DNA from: Triglochin maritima
Taxonomy: Eukaryota > Streptophyta > Magnoliopsida > Alismatales > Juncaginaceae
Assembly: GCA_963682175.1 (NCBI GenBank)
Contig: OY821777.1
Location: forward strand, 18,620,001-18,684,000
Length of the DNA: 64,000 bases
Reading direction: 5' to 3'
How positions within the stretch are numbered: the first letter of the stretch is position 1; the number at the start of each line of letters is the position of its first letter. Shown piece by piece: positions 23,787-34,147 of the stretch. The notes beneath the pieces are model-generated. The model saw nothing but the letters and a program-made list of their open reading frames with translations. It was not told the origin of the DNA and made no database searches. The translations under genes and the position numbers were made by a program.

Positions 23787-23851
23787 CTTTGAGCAAATTC
23801 CATCCTTCCACCGCAGTTCACCAAGGTAATAAGTGCATTTGCTTTATATTT

Positions 23852-23900
23852 GCATACATTGAGGACAATGCATGATTTAGGTGGGGGGGGGGGGTGTTTA
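23852..23900 (+). promoter_or_regulatory. Internal hairpin and G-tract block, element C
   Basis: CATTGAGGACAATG (5-bp stem) followed by CATG and TTTAGGTG with a long G run. It resembles a second polypurine tract and is shared with elements B (about 31992-32036) and D (about 60777-60820). Confidence 0.6.
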
Positions 23901-24731
23901 TGTATATATTTATCTATATAGCTGTCTTTTATTTCAAAAAAAATTCATCAATGTTTCATGACATAGCTTAAGATTAAACTGCCAAAACCTGTGTACAAAT
24001 TGCATTGATTTTTTGTTCCTTATTATATAGTTCTGCTTATAGAAATTATGACATAAATCGAAGTTCCAAAGAAATAACCCATTACCCTTTAAGACATGTA
24101 TGCACTTAAATTGGATGAATCAAATCTTTGAAGTGGTTGATAAAAAGCAGAGGTTGAGGAAAATATACCGGGAAGTGTGGACTTCTAATAGCAATTAAGC
24201 CTTGAGGAAAATAAAAATAAAGGAATAAAGTGAGGAAACACATTTTGCAAAATGACTACAAAAGCCCAAGCCTTTGAGTCACTGGTCCGTAGGGGTATCT
24301 TGAAACCCGGTAACTTTAGTCTACCAGCTCGGGATTATCGACCAAACTCGCTACACGAATGCAAAAAGGGTAAAAGTGTCAAAAAGCAAATGTGTTGAAT
24401 CACGGAAGAAAAGAATATATATATATACACTCAAGGCCCAAAGCTAAAAGAATGATCCATGTCATGGTTGATCCGAATGATACTTCACCACCAGAGGAGA
24501 CGTGCAAAATAATTTAAGTGATATCATGTGTAGAAGGGTTAGTGGTGTGAATGTTGGAGGAACAAAGACCAAGTCATATTTTTTTAATGAGTTAGATTCA
24601 TATAATGAGCATACAAGAATTCGAAGTGAGATGTATAAGGTTGAGGTAGAGATATTGAGAGCTATTAATGGAATGTTGAATTAAGACTTTGTGGGTGTGT
24701 CAACTGAAAACCCTCACGAGACAAAACTCGT

Positions 24732-24782
24732 CCTCCTTGGCAACAAGGAGGTTTAAAGGCTTCTTGCACATGCTAAGTGCAA
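24732..24782 (+). promoter_or_regulatory. Two 3' hairpins, element C
   Basis: Hairpin 1 at 24732-24751, CCTCCTTG-GCAA-CAAGGAGG, is a perfect 8-bp stem with a GNRA loop. Hairpin 2 at 24764-24782 has a 6-bp stem TTGCAC/GTGCAA. They lie about 100-150 nt upstream of the polypurine tract. Confidence 0.75.
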
Positions 24783-24863
24783 CCGTGATTCCTACGAAAA
24801 TGAGTTAGGATTTCCTTGTTTTTATTTTTCTTATTTTCTGTTTTGCTAGGGACTAGCAAAATC

Positions 24864-24879
24864 TAGGTGTGGGGGTATT
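24864..24879 (+). promoter_or_regulatory. Polypurine tract, element C
   Basis: TAGGTGTGGGGGTATT directly abuts the 3' LTR start at 24880. Almost the same sequence abuts the ends of B and D. Confidence 0.8.
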
Positions 24880-26107
24880 TGATGCATTGCATACATTGCA
24901 TCATATGTCTTTCATTTAGATTACTTTTATATCAATAAATGCTACTAAGGTATGTGTTTAGTCTTATTTACAGAATACAGGGACCTGAATGCAAATTACC
25001 CACATTCCGAGCATAAACGCGTGCAAAAGACTCATTTCTATCATAAAGACCAAGTTCAAGCTTATCGGGTTTCAAATGGAAATGTATCCAAGCATAAAAG
25101 CATTCAAGACCTAATCACAAAAAGAACAAGGACTTGAGCACAAAAGTAGTTGGGGACTCAATTGCAAAAAGACAAGGACCTAATTGCCAATCACGAGTAG
25201 CTTTTATTATCTTGGAGAAAATCTAAAGAAAAATCAATGTGGATCTTGAAATATATAAAGAATTAATCCGGAGCTCAAAAGAATGGAAAGAATCAATCCA
25301 GACGCGCAAAGGAGGATCAAATCATACCATAAACATTCAACCAAAATCTGGACCAAATCAGAGCATGATGTGCGGCGATTCCGCCGCATATCACACATAC
25401 CATGCGGCGATTCCGCCGCCCCCTAGTCGATCCGTGTGCTCCAATTTTGTCCAGTCATGTCTGGACACGTGTACTCTCCAATTCTATACTTAGGTCTATT
25501 GTAACAACTATAAATAGACCCGAGAACGATGTTAGAAGGGTCCTTAGTCTTTGGTTGTAGTTTTTATTCTTAATCTTAGTTTTGTATTCTTCTTTTCATT
25601 AATAAAATTATGTCTTTTATTTCTTACTTTTAGTTTTCTTTTGTAATGTCTCAAGGACCCCTTCTTCCTCCCTCTATGAGTTTCTAACTCCTTCCAAAGG
25701 GTGGAGGTGACGGATTTAGGGTGAAGAGAAGATGAATGAATGTTATTATTTTAATTTCGTGTTAGTATATTTTGATTAGTTGAGTTTATGTTAAATCATT
25801 TATCATGTAATGCTTTATAACTAATATGATTTATTATATGTTTCTGAATTCTCTAATCTAAACCTTAAATCTAAACTTCCACCCGACGAAATTCACCTAT
25901 TTATTCTTGTTTTAGTTTTAAATTGTTCTTGTTTCTTGCTTTAGATAATTAAAAATCAAAAATCTCAAAACCAACTTATTTCTTCTCTCCTTCTTTCCCC
26001 CAATCGAAATCACACTAATAACAAATCTCTCCCTCCTTGTGTTTGACCCGTATTTGCCACGTCTTCATTGACACCGTGCACTTGCGGTATAAATTTAATT
26101 ACCATCA
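24880..26107 (+). repeat. Element C 3' LTR (1228 bp)
   Basis: Carries the intact U3 hairpin pair: TGCGGCG-ATTC-CGCCGCA at 25371-25388 and GCGGCG-ATTC-CGCCGC at 25404-25419, 90 nt before TATAAATAG (25509-25517). It lacks the hAT insertion. Confidence 0.95.
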
Positions 26108-26112
26108 ATGAG

Positions 26113-27551
26113 CTTACCAATCAAACATCTGTACTGACCCAAATTCTCAAGAGACAGAGACGATGTCTCCCAGAAATGTGGGGACTGCTCAATAGGTGTA
26201 CTTTCTGGTTTACGACCCAATAAACCAGTCTCCTCAAGTAAGTCCAGCACATACTTCCGCTTTGAGAGTGTCATTCTTCCTTTGTGGTATGCAAACTCAA
26301 TGCCAAGTAAATATTTGGATCGCCCAATGTCTCATGTAACAAAGTGCTTCATCATGTGCTCCTTAGTTCTCTGAAGGCCTTGACAATCGCTGCCCGTCAG
26401 CAAGATATCATGGACATATACTGCAAGTACAATGCATCCAAAGTAAGTGTTATTATAGAACACATGGTGGTCCACAACATACCTACGAAAACCATCTACA
26501 ACTGTAATCACACTGAACTTTACAAAGCATACACGTAGGCTCTACTTTCTGACCATAGATCGCCTTCTTGAGCATGCATACCATATTCTCCCCCTAAGCA
26601 ACATACCTTGCAGGTTGCTCCTTATACAATGTCTCAACTAAGTATCCATAGAGCAAGGCATTCTTGATATCGAGCTGGCAAAGATCCCACGACTGATTCA
26701 TACCACTGATAGGAGAATGCAAATGGAATTAAGACGAGCCACCGGCGAATGAGTGAAGTGACATGTCACCAACCAGGCTCTGTAACAATCGATTGTACCA
26801 TCCACTTTGTGCTTGATAGAGAAGACCTATCTGCAGGTGAGAACACTTGTTCTAGCAGTTCGAGGCACGAGCTCCTATGTACCACGAGATATCCATGTTG
26901 ACATTTCCTCATGTATCGCTTCTGCCAATGTGGATGCAAAGATGCATCCCGATAGTTCCTGGGTATTGACTCAAAGGACAAAGAAATATCAAAATTACGA
27001 AAGGACGGGTGAAGGTTATCATTACAAACAAAGTTGGAGAAGGGGTGTCTCGTACACGAACGAATACCTTTACGGAGAGCAATTAGAAGGTCAACCAATA
27101 GATTTGCATCGTCGAGGGAGACGACTAAAGGAGACAGTTCTGGTAGCGTAACATGGCGAGAGCGATGATAAACCTGTTCAACATGGTCGTTATATGTTTC
27201 CACTGGAGCAGTCACCACACTAGGCATAATCACAGGCGAAGAGACTGAAACGGGAATCGGTAAGCTGACACCAGACGACGTAGACACCAAATCATGAGCG
27301 ACTGAATTAGAAAAAAATGTCACCACACGGAGACAACTTATCCAAAGCAAAAGAAAAAGCTTGAACAAACCCGACACATCCAAAAACACGGGGTGACAAC
27401 CGAAACAACTCAGTATCTGGAAGGAGACGACGAAGAGCAATCTCTCCCCGGAAGGGTGCAGAGGGCATGCGATTAATAAGATATACTGTAGTGAGGATAG
27501 AATCTGACCACAATTAAAGATAGAGGAAAATTGTATAACCAAGAGAGTGTG
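26113..27551 (-). pseudogene. Ty1/copia polyprotein, integrase C-terminus to reverse transcriptase (segment 2)
   Basis: The minus strand reads, from 27551 downward, integrase C-terminal sequence (LINRMPSAPF, LSPRVFGCVGF) and a linker (HPFSNFVCNDNLHPSFRNF). Reverse transcriptase pieces follow, including YVHDILLTGSD, DIGRSKYLLGIEFA and RKYVLDLLEETG, in several frames. The catalytic YVDD is YVHD here (26407-26416), and stops and frameshifts are present. The fragment is dead. It is interrupted by element C on its left and by element B on its right. Confidence 0.9.
27378..27551. repeat. 174-bp duplicated copia segment, left copy
   Basis: Same sequence as 33316-33489 with about one mismatch (ATAAGATATAC against ATAAGAGATAC). 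The left copy ends exactly at the element B LTR. Confidence 0.93.
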
Positions 27552-27920
27552 TGATTGACATCATTTCATGCTCATATTTGTATCTTATATCCATTATCTT
27601 ACACCTAAGCAATGCTACGTGACGAGTTTTATGTTTAGTTTTCAGGAATAAAGAGATTTGAAGAGAAGAGCCATGAAAGGACCCAAAAGCTGGGAAAAAG
27701 GACTGAATGGTGAGATTTAGGGACCAAGATGCAAGGGAGAAGGACCTGAATGTAAGACAGAAGGACCTAAGAGCAAAACAGAATACTCCACACCATCATG
27801 GGGAGTATTTTACCAATTCTATTCGGGTCGGAGCTCCAACAAGTCGAGTAACCGCATCAAAGACCAACAATACCAGAAAGCAAAGCCCACAACAAATTCC
27901 AACACGATCCGACAATTTTG

Positions 27921-27960
27921 GACCGCCAATTGGCGGTCTTGGACCGCTAATTGGCGGTCC
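27921..27960 (+). promoter_or_regulatory. U3 palindrome pair, element B
   Basis: GACCGCCAATTGGCGGTC (27921-27938) is a perfect 18-bp palindrome. The neighbour at 27941-27960 is palindromic except for one T/G pair that would be G-U in RNA. Located 120 nt before the TATA box. Confidence 0.85.
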
Positions 27961-28036
27961 ATATTGCTCAGGATCCGTCGAAATTTCTCCTGGACTTGTA
28001 TTAATGTTCGTTTAGGCTATTTTTGGTATTGGTTTA

Positions 28037-28088
28037 GTCCCACATCGGGGGATTGTCCCCGATTAGCTTTTTCCATGCTTATAAATAG
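28037..28088 (+). promoter_or_regulatory. USE-like motif plus TATA box, element B LTR promoter
   Basis: GTCCCACATCG at 28037-28047 matches the plant snRNA upstream sequence element consensus RTCCCACATCG. After a 32-nt gap follows TATAAATAG at 28080-28088. The centre-to-centre spacing of about 42 bp is that of Pol II-type snRNA genes. Confidence 0.7.
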
Positions 28089-28655
28089 AACTCTTCACCT
28101 TCCATTGTAATTACCCATTGCTTGGTGGCATTCTCTCTACTAAGGAGTGAGCCTTGAAGCAAAAACTCAAGGTGGAGAAGAATGCTACCTTCAATGTGAG
28201 TCATTTTGTTAATAATTCTTCTAGTTTCTTTAAATCTTGTCTTTTAATTTGTGCATGTTTGTTTAGTCTTTCCTTTCCTTTTATGTTTCTTTAATGCTTC
28301 TTCCCTTTTTAGTTAACTTTCATTTCAGTATTATGCTTTCTTTGCTTAGTCTAATCAGTAGTGTAATGAGTAGTGAGTAGTTCCATCCCCATTTGGGGGG
28401 TGGAGAAATATGTGATATAATCATGTAGTGTATTAAGTGTGTGTTATTTTTATCCCTTGAGCTTTATATGATTTCCATAACCATCTAATGGGTCTCCACT
28501 CTTATCTTTGATAGGCTAATGCTCTTGAATGAAGCTTAGCTTATGCTTTGATTAGTGGACCTATTTTATGGGGAATGATAAGGTTAGGATATGGATGAAG
28601 TTAATGTTGGAAACACAATTTGTAGTGTATGTGCTCTTGTTGCCTTTACCTTAGC

Positions 28656-28809
28656 TAATGTCTTGTATGTTTTAATGATGTAGTGAAATCTTAATTCATG
28701 TAGAGGCATAGTAGGGTATAGTCTTTATACTTGAGTTCATGTAGCTTCATTCCAATTAATGTCTTGTATGTTTTAATGATGTAGTGAAATCTTAATTCAT
28801 GTAGAGGCA
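28656..28809. repeat. Direct repeat inside element B LTR
   Basis: A block of about 52 bp containing ATGTCTTGTATG, AATGATGTAGTG and CATGTAGAGGCA occurs twice, about 101 bp apart, pointing to a local tandem duplication. It is not seen in the D LTRs. Confidence 0.8.
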
Positions 28810-29124
28810 AAGTTGGATGTAGTTTTATGATTTCATGCACTACATGTTGTGAGGATCTTAATGAACACACACACTTCTTTATGTTCACATTATTCCTCTA
28901 CCCCCTTTGGGGCTTAGTTTATTGCTTATCTTCATTTCCTTTTGCATTCTAGTTTAGCATTGTAGTGTAGTTTAGTGTAACCAATCCTTTTCTCCTTTCT
29001 TTACCCCTTGCCTTCGCACAAACCAAGTGTCGACACACCTCCCAGTGGACGACCCGTATTTGCCACCGCTTCAACGCGGCCGTGCACTTGCGGTAGAAAT
29101 ATAAAACGAGATCAATCAAGTTTT

Positions 29125-29142
29125 TGGCGCCGTTGCCGGGGA
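29125..29142 (+). promoter_or_regulatory. Primer binding site, element B (tRNA-Asp type)
   Basis: TGGCGCCGTTGCCGGGGA, 6 nt after the LTR end, identical to elements C and D. Confidence 0.85.
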
Positions 29143-29276
29143 GGTGCTCTGTCCAGACGTTGGTTTGGGCGATTCGAGGGGTTTTTAATTTTTTGTTTCC
29201 AGTGTTGTTTAGTTTCAGGGAACCTAAGCATCAAGGGGAGGCTACTGGAGATGTTTGAGGACCAGAAGCTACAAAA

Positions 29277-29316
29277 AGACCGCCAATCAGCGGTCTGGGA
29301 CCGCCAATTGGCGGCC
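29277..29316 (+). promoter_or_regulatory. Leader hairpin pair, element B
   Basis: AGACCGC-CAATCA-GCGGTCT (29277-29296, 7-bp perfect stem) and GGACCGCCAATTGGCGGCC (29298-29316, near-perfect palindrome) start 135 nt after the primer binding site. They are homologous to the U3 palindromes of the same LTR. Confidence 0.82.
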
Positions 29317-30177
29317 TGGTGAGCCTCAATTGTTCTCAAATTTGTTCCAGTTGTTATATTGTTCATGTTAGTTATCTGGGAGCACAATTTTGCATGCTGT
29401 GACTTCTACTTTGCTCCCAGATTTAATTTCAATCCCCTTTAATCAACTTGGACCATAAAACTCAAAGCAAAAGACTAGACTTCTTGCCATCTAGGTCATG
29501 CATCATTTGTAGACCTTGCATGCATTTGTCTTTTCTTTTCCTTACATTTTGTTGTTGATTGCTGGAGTAAGGTACGTGCACCCCGATCTCTCATTCATGC
29601 ATGTTTCGATCATGCATTAGTTAGTAAGGTGCATCGGGACAAGAGTGAGTTGAGCGTTTGATTGGAGTGATTGATTGCTAGATTTAAGCTCAAAACGCTA
29701 CTAAGGAGGGGTTGTCCCATAAAAGATACGGTGAGGGATTTCATCACCCTTTCCTTGGCCCCAAAAACCACTCTTAATAAAGCCTTAACTAAAAGCAAGT
29801 AGACATTGGACCTAGGATTGCGGGCGCACTAGGAGAGTAATCTAGTTGAGACCGTCATGACCTGATCGGCGTTGCCTACCTTGTCGATAGTAGGAGTTAC
29901 TGGATCTCCGGATCTGGTATCACTTGCTGGGCATTGTGGTCCTCGTTGTAGGGAGGTGAGGCGTGTCGAGGCTAGTGACCTCGAAGTTAGGCGTCGTCTA
30001 GCCTAAGGACCCATTGCCTTACATTGTTTGAGCCATGCTTGCTAGTTAGGCTTCTACCTTCACCCTGTACCCTCGCTAGCTCTAGGGATTCTTCCCTTCT
30101 CCTCTGAGTCATCTTCTTCTCACCTTCTTCTACGTTATAGTCTCCTCCCCTTTACACTCTCTGTTAGCGTTTTAGGG

Positions 30178-30234
30178 TCGAGTCGAGCACTTTTTGCGAG
30201 CTTAGCCTCGTGGTGGTGAGAGTGATCGACTCGA
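30178..30234 (+). promoter_or_regulatory. Hairpin just upstream of gag, element B
   Basis: Arms TCGAGTCGA (30178-30186) and TCGACTCGA (30226-30234) form a perfect 9-bp stem that closes 14 nt before the gag ATG at 30249. The same stem occurs in element D. Confidence 0.7.
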
Positions 30235-30248
30235 GAGTTTTTCTTGAG

Positions 30249-31676
30249 ATGGATGGTTACATGGGCGACCATCCATATTATTGTTGGGACCAGGACGATT
30301 CTCCCTGGTACTCCGGACCCATGCAACCTGGGGTGGCTCAGACTAACACCCCGTATGGTTGGGATGATCGCAATTTTGTGACTGAGCAGTCTTCATATTG
30401 GGGTAACATGAGAGAGGCACCGACTGCTAGACCACCATCTAGTTACGTCGGATCATATGTTGGTCATCAAACTGAGACATTACAAGAACCTTTGGCCTCT
30501 TTCATGCATGTGGTAGATGACATGGGTGCACCGGTGGCTCCAGTAGCCGTACCGTGTCACTATTGTGGGTTGAGTGGTCATGATTTCGGGGAATGTCCTT
30601 ATGTTCCCCCAGAGCCTGAGTATGAGCATACATTTTCCCAAAATGCTCATTATGACCATTACGCATCCGCGTACAACCCGAGAGGGATGGATTCGTGGGG
30701 AGACAATTCGTATTCAAATTCTTATACATCATTTCCACCCCAGTATCCTCCTCCCGAATACCCAGAATTCTACCAACACCCCACTTCAAATCATTGGACT
30801 CATTCTCAGCCCATCAACACCCAACCCCAAAATTTCCCAAGATCTGACTTGGACCTCCTCGTTGACCGCATTCATAATCTGACACTTCAAGTGAGTCAAC
30901 TGACGCAACAATTAAGTGAGGAGAGTGACATTTCATGTCAGCATGAGGATTCTTCTTTTGATATCGAACCACCACCACATCCACAAATTCAAAGCACAAC
31001 CTTTCAAAGTCAAACTCCTAGTCATTCTGAGGGACTTGGGGTTTCAATTCACGATCACTTAGTGGAGGATTCGATTCAAATTGAGAATAACTTGGACCAG
31101 TTTCATTATGAGTCGGCACATGATTGTGCCTTATCTTTTTGTCCCGTGGCCCTTGAGCCACATGATCTTCATGTTGTGCCTCTTAAGGACTCACCTCTGG
31201 TGGAGCAAGAGCTCCCTAGTACCCTCAATTTCAAACAACCTGATGAGAGTTTGCCTCTCACTATTGTTCCTGATCATCTTGGAAATGATGGAACATCAAA
31301 CAACTACATTGCTCATGAGGGTATTAGGAGTTCCTTGGAGGATACTTTGGGTAAGAGACCCAATTCCTGTTCTCCTGGTGAGTTGGACATGCATAACGAG
31401 GTGCTTGACCTCGTTCTGACCCACCAGCCTGTTGGTTGGAGAGTTTGGATTGATGATCATAACTTCAGTTCCGCAACGGGAGATATTTTTCTTCCGTTGC
31501 CCCTTATTTCCCAAACTCTCGAGAGGTTCAAGCTCTTTCAGTTTTATCCTTTGAATGAGACGCCTTTGCGTCCAATTCATGAACCTCTCATTTCATCTGG
31601 TGCTCTTTGTGAAGGGGGCCCACGCATGCGTATTCTGGCCCCGCGTGGTGTCATGTTCCCTTTCCAAGTGCATTGA
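30249..31676 (+). CDS. Element B gag-like protein without capsid domain
   Basis: The frame has 475 codons from the ATG at 30249 (MDGYMGDHPY). An earlier in-frame ATG at 30210 lies within the upstream hairpin and is not matched by an aligned start in D. A CCHC zinc knuckle CHYCGLSGHDFGEC sits at about residues 98-111, followed by a Y/S/N-rich linker (YASAYNPRG), a short coiled coil (LTLQVSQLTQQLSEE) and a C-terminal region of about 240 residues ending LAPRGVMFPFQVH. The knuckle-linker-coil order matches Athila gag downstream of the capsid, but the Retrotrans_gag capsid is absent. The frame is intact and aligns throughout with the element D protein apart from a deletion of about 29 residues at the coiled coil. 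Confidence 0.82.
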   Translation: MDGYMGDHPYYCWDQDDSPWYSGPMQPGVAQTNTPYGWDDRNFVTEQSSYWGNMREAPTARPPSSYVGSYVGHQTETLQEPLASFMHVVDDMGAPVAPVAVPCHYCGLSGHDFGECPYVPPEPEYEHTFSQNAHYDHYASAYNPRGMDSWGDNSYSNSYTSFPPQYPPPEYPEFYQHPTSNHWTHSQPINTQPQNFPRSDLDLLVDRIHNLTLQVSQLTQQLSEESDISCQHEDSSFDIEPPPHPQIQSTTFQSQTPSHSEGLGVSIHDHLVEDSIQIENNLDQFHYESAHDCALSFCPVALEPHDLHVVPLKDSPLVEQELPSTLNFKQPDESLPLTIVPDHLGNDGTSNNYIAHEGIRSSLEDTLGKRPNSCSPGELDMHNEVLDLVLTHQPVGWRVWIDDHNFSSATGDIFLPLPLISQTLERFKLFQFYPLNETPLRPIHEPLISSGALCEGGPRMRILAPRGVMFPFQVH

Positions 31677-31991
31677 CCCACTCTTGAGGTTCCCATTTGA
31701 TGTCTTTTGACAAATGTAGATGGGAACCTATGTTTGTACATAGTTATATAAAAAAAAAAAAAAAAGAAGTACAATAAAAGACTCCTTCAGTGAGCATTGA
31801 TTGTTGTGAGCCCCAACCCTTGTGTATTTGGGCTCCATTTCTTTCACGTATTTGTATCCCTTCTTTATCATCTCACAGGTTTTGAGGGAATTCGGGTTAT
31901 GTCCATCAACATGACCTTGCACTTCCCTTTGTACTTCATGTTGGTGAGATCTCTCCTTTTTAGGCATCAATCCATGTAGTATCTTGCTTGC

Positions 31992-32036
31992 ATTCATTGA
32001 GGACAATGCATGAAGTAGGTGTGGGGGGGTGTTTTA
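31992..32036 (+). promoter_or_regulatory. Internal hairpin and G-tract block, element B
   Basis: CATTGAGGACAATG followed by CATGAAGTAGGTGTG and a G run. Counterpart of 23852-23900 and about 60777-60820. Confidence 0.6.
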
Positions 32037-32580
32037 CGTGTGTACATAGTCGAGTCTTTTTCCTTTGAATTTGTTTTCTTTTGTTTGCATTGTTAGGGTC
32101 ATGATAGTGTGTTGCATTTAATATCGATATATCTGCTTGCCATGATCCTTGGGTGACTTGTCTTCTTTTGCTTGCCTAGTGCTTCAAAATTTTCACATTT
32201 CTTTCAAAATCTTCATGTGTTTTCGAAAGAAAATGTTTTGTGGGTTTTGCGTGTGTTTAGCATGTGCAAAACCGTTGAGAGGCAAAGTAAAAAGAAAGCT
32301 CCCAAAATTGTCTTGAACTTGATGCATTAGGATATCTAGTACGTGGCTTTAGGATTTATCGAGTCGTTAGGATGCATCCCAGTTTTCCCTTGGGGGTGAG
32401 TAATCATAGGGTTTCAGTGCTCAAACATTTAATGAAGTCCACCCTGAACCTAGTGAGTCAATAATTCGTGTCTGTTAACTTAAGGAAGTTTGTTGTAGTC
32501 AAGGACCCTCTAAATCCTGTTGTGAGACATTAGTGTAGGGGTTTTGGTTCATGTGTAGATAAGAAATAAGTGAGTAGGTG

Positions 32581-32770
32581 TTCTCTCTTCTCGCACGGCT
32601 CCTATCACTCGGGAAAGTAGGTCTGAGGGGACTTTGTGCCTGGTGCTTTCGAGTCATCTGACTTGGGATGCGCCGACTGAACTCCCGTTACACGGGTGGT
32701 AGGGATTGCCCTATGTGGAGATGTGGGGAAAGGTGTACGTGATAGTGTAAGTCCTCATGGGCAATGATGC
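32581..32770 (+). promoter_or_regulatory. Conserved 190-nt noncoding block, element B
   Basis: Aligns with 61361-61550 of element D without gaps and with about five to six differences, while the sequence on either side is much more diverged. It contains a CCCGT-TAC-ACGGG hairpin. A weaker version lies in element C near 24270-24390. Confidence 0.65.
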
Positions 32771-33134
32771 ACGGAAACTGACCCTGGGAGAATGAAGCTC
32801 CAACTAATAAAAATTAAAAGAAAAAAAAAGTGAAAAGAAACAAAAAGAAAAAAAAATATGATAATGCAAATAAGAACCTTAATGGACTTTACACTTTGTA
32901 GCACTTGAGGATGTTGAGGTTGTCCATGTCTTTCACATAATTCCTTATTTAACTTGCACGAATGGTTCATTAGGGTAGAAGTGTGGACTGATCACCTATA
33001 TAGAGTCGGCCCGTAGCATTACCGCGTCCATTGATCGACAAAAATATTTCCAACGAGTCGAGGTCTAGATTGAATAATGCATCTTGTTCGGATTTTGTGG
33101 GTATATCCGCTGAAAACCCTCAGGAGACAACACT

Positions 33135-33186
33135 CCTCCTTGGCAACAAAGAGGTTTAACGGCTTGTTGCACGTGCTAAGTGCAAC
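33135..33186 (+). promoter_or_regulatory. Two 3' hairpins, element B
   Basis: Hairpin 1 at 33135-33154 is an 8-bp stem with one C/A mismatch and a GCAA loop. Hairpin 2 at 33166-33186, GTTGCAC-GTGCTAA-GTGCAAC, is perfect. Same order and spacing as in C and D. Confidence 0.72.
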
Positions 33187-33287
33187 CGTGATTCCTACGA
33201 AAGTGAGTTAGGATTTCTTGTTTCTCGTTTGTTTTTCTCTTTCTTTGTTTTGCTCGAGACTAGCAAAAACTTAGGTGTGGGGGTATT

Positions 33288-33489
33288 GTATAACCAAGAG
33301 AGTGTGCGCAACAAAATCCAAAAACACGGGGTGACAACCGAAACAACTCAGTATCTGGAAGGAGACGACGAAGAGCAATCTCTCCCCGGAAGGGTGCAGA
33401 GGGCATGCGATTAATAAGAGATACTGTAGTGAGGATAGAATCTGACCACAATTAAAGATAGAGGAAAATTGTATAACCAAGAGAGTGTG
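33288..33489. repeat. Duplicated copia segment, right copy with 19-bp stub
   Basis: 33288-33306 repeats the last 19 bp before element B (27533-27551, GTATAACCAAGAGAGTGTG). Then CGCAACAAA, then a second full 174-bp copy at 33316-33489 followed by CGCAACGTC. The relic therefore carried a tandem duplication of 183 bp at the insertion point. Confidence 0.9.
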
Positions 33490-34147
33490 CGCAACGTCGA
33501 GGATGTGGCGATGCTTCCTCTTAGCAGCACCATTCTGTTGAGATGTGTGTGGGCAGGTGGTTTGATGAATGATACGGAAGGACGCACACAAAGAAGTTAC
33601 AACAGAAGACACAAATCCAAAGCATTATCAGAGTGAAGACATTTAAGAACAACTGAAAACTAATTTTGTATTTCCAAAATAATTGTTTTGAGTGCATCAA
33701 CAATGGATCGACTATCTTTTATCAAATATACCCATGCCACCCTAGAAAAATCATCAACGAACACAAAAATAGTAACGATGACCAGAAACATACACGCCCA
33801 TAGAGGGTCCCCAAACATCACCATGAACCAAATCAAATAAAGACCTATAATTGTTTTATAGGTAGCACAATGATGCTTACCCAACTGACATGACTCACAC
33901 TGAAACGACTCGACTCTAATCCACGATAACGCATGTTGGAGACGAGTAAGAGACGGATGACCCAATCTGCAATGCTATGTGTGTGATGACTTAGAATCAG
34001 AATCAGAAGTTGGCAAACCACAAGGAATATCATCACACACAAACGTGTACACGACATCACCACAATTACACCCCAAACCAATCCTCTTCCCCATCCACAG
34101 ATCCTGAAAGGTGTAGTGAAAACTATTAGGATGTATGGCCCTCTAAT
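33490..34147 (-). pseudogene. Ty1/copia polyprotein, GAG-pre-integrase and integrase start (segment 3)
   Basis: On the minus strand: FQDLWMGKRIGLG, then HPSLTRLQHALSW and FQCESCQLGKHH (the HHCC zinc-binding region of copia integrase), then FVDDFSRVAWVYL and PHTSQQNGAAKRKHR. Stops and frameshifts are present. The copia sequence stops at about 34147, where an LTR-like remnant begins. It continues through the duplicated segment and, past element B, into segment 2. Confidence 0.9.

Larger units (their letters stand above)
18314..26107 (+). mobile_element. Element C: Athila-like Ty3/gypsy LTR element with gag-protease only
   Basis: The element has LTRs at 18314-19893 and 24880-26107 that begin TGATGCATTGC and end ATTACCATCA. 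It is flanked by the exact duplication ATGAG (18309-18313, 26108-26112). Primer binding site: 19900-19917. Polypurine tract: 24864-24879. The interior encodes a capsid domain and aspartic protease but no reverse transcriptase, RNase H or integrase, so it is non-autonomous. Outside the hAT insertion the LTRs differ at roughly 20-25 positions in 1228 bp (about 2 percent, counted by eye), making it older than element D. It inserted into a copia polyprotein. Confidence 0.93.
27552..29118 (+). repeat. Element B 5' LTR (1567 bp)
   Basis: Begins TGATTGACATC and ends GATCAATCA. It contains the U3 palindrome pair (27921-27960), the USE-like motif (28037-28047), the TATA box (28080-28088) and an internal direct repeat of about 52 bp (about 28656-28708 and 28757-28809). 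Confidence 0.9.
27552..33287 (+). mobile_element. Element B: gag-only LTR element lacking its 3' LTR
   Basis: The element has a 5' LTR (27552-29118), tRNA-Asp-type primer binding site, 1.1-kb leader, one gag-like frame, a long 3' noncoding region and a polypurine tract ending GGGGGTATT at 33287. Where the 3' LTR should start, the sequence instead resumes host copia DNA (GTATAACC...). No pol is present. It belongs to the same family as D and E and resembles the TR-GAG class of plant elements (LTRs plus gag only). It sits in the integrase region of the copia relic. Confidence 0.9.

Noticed and set aside
30574..31419. Two further plus-strand frames over the element B gag
   Set aside because: Overlapping frames of the gag-like gene; the gag frame has the zinc knuckle and is conserved in D.
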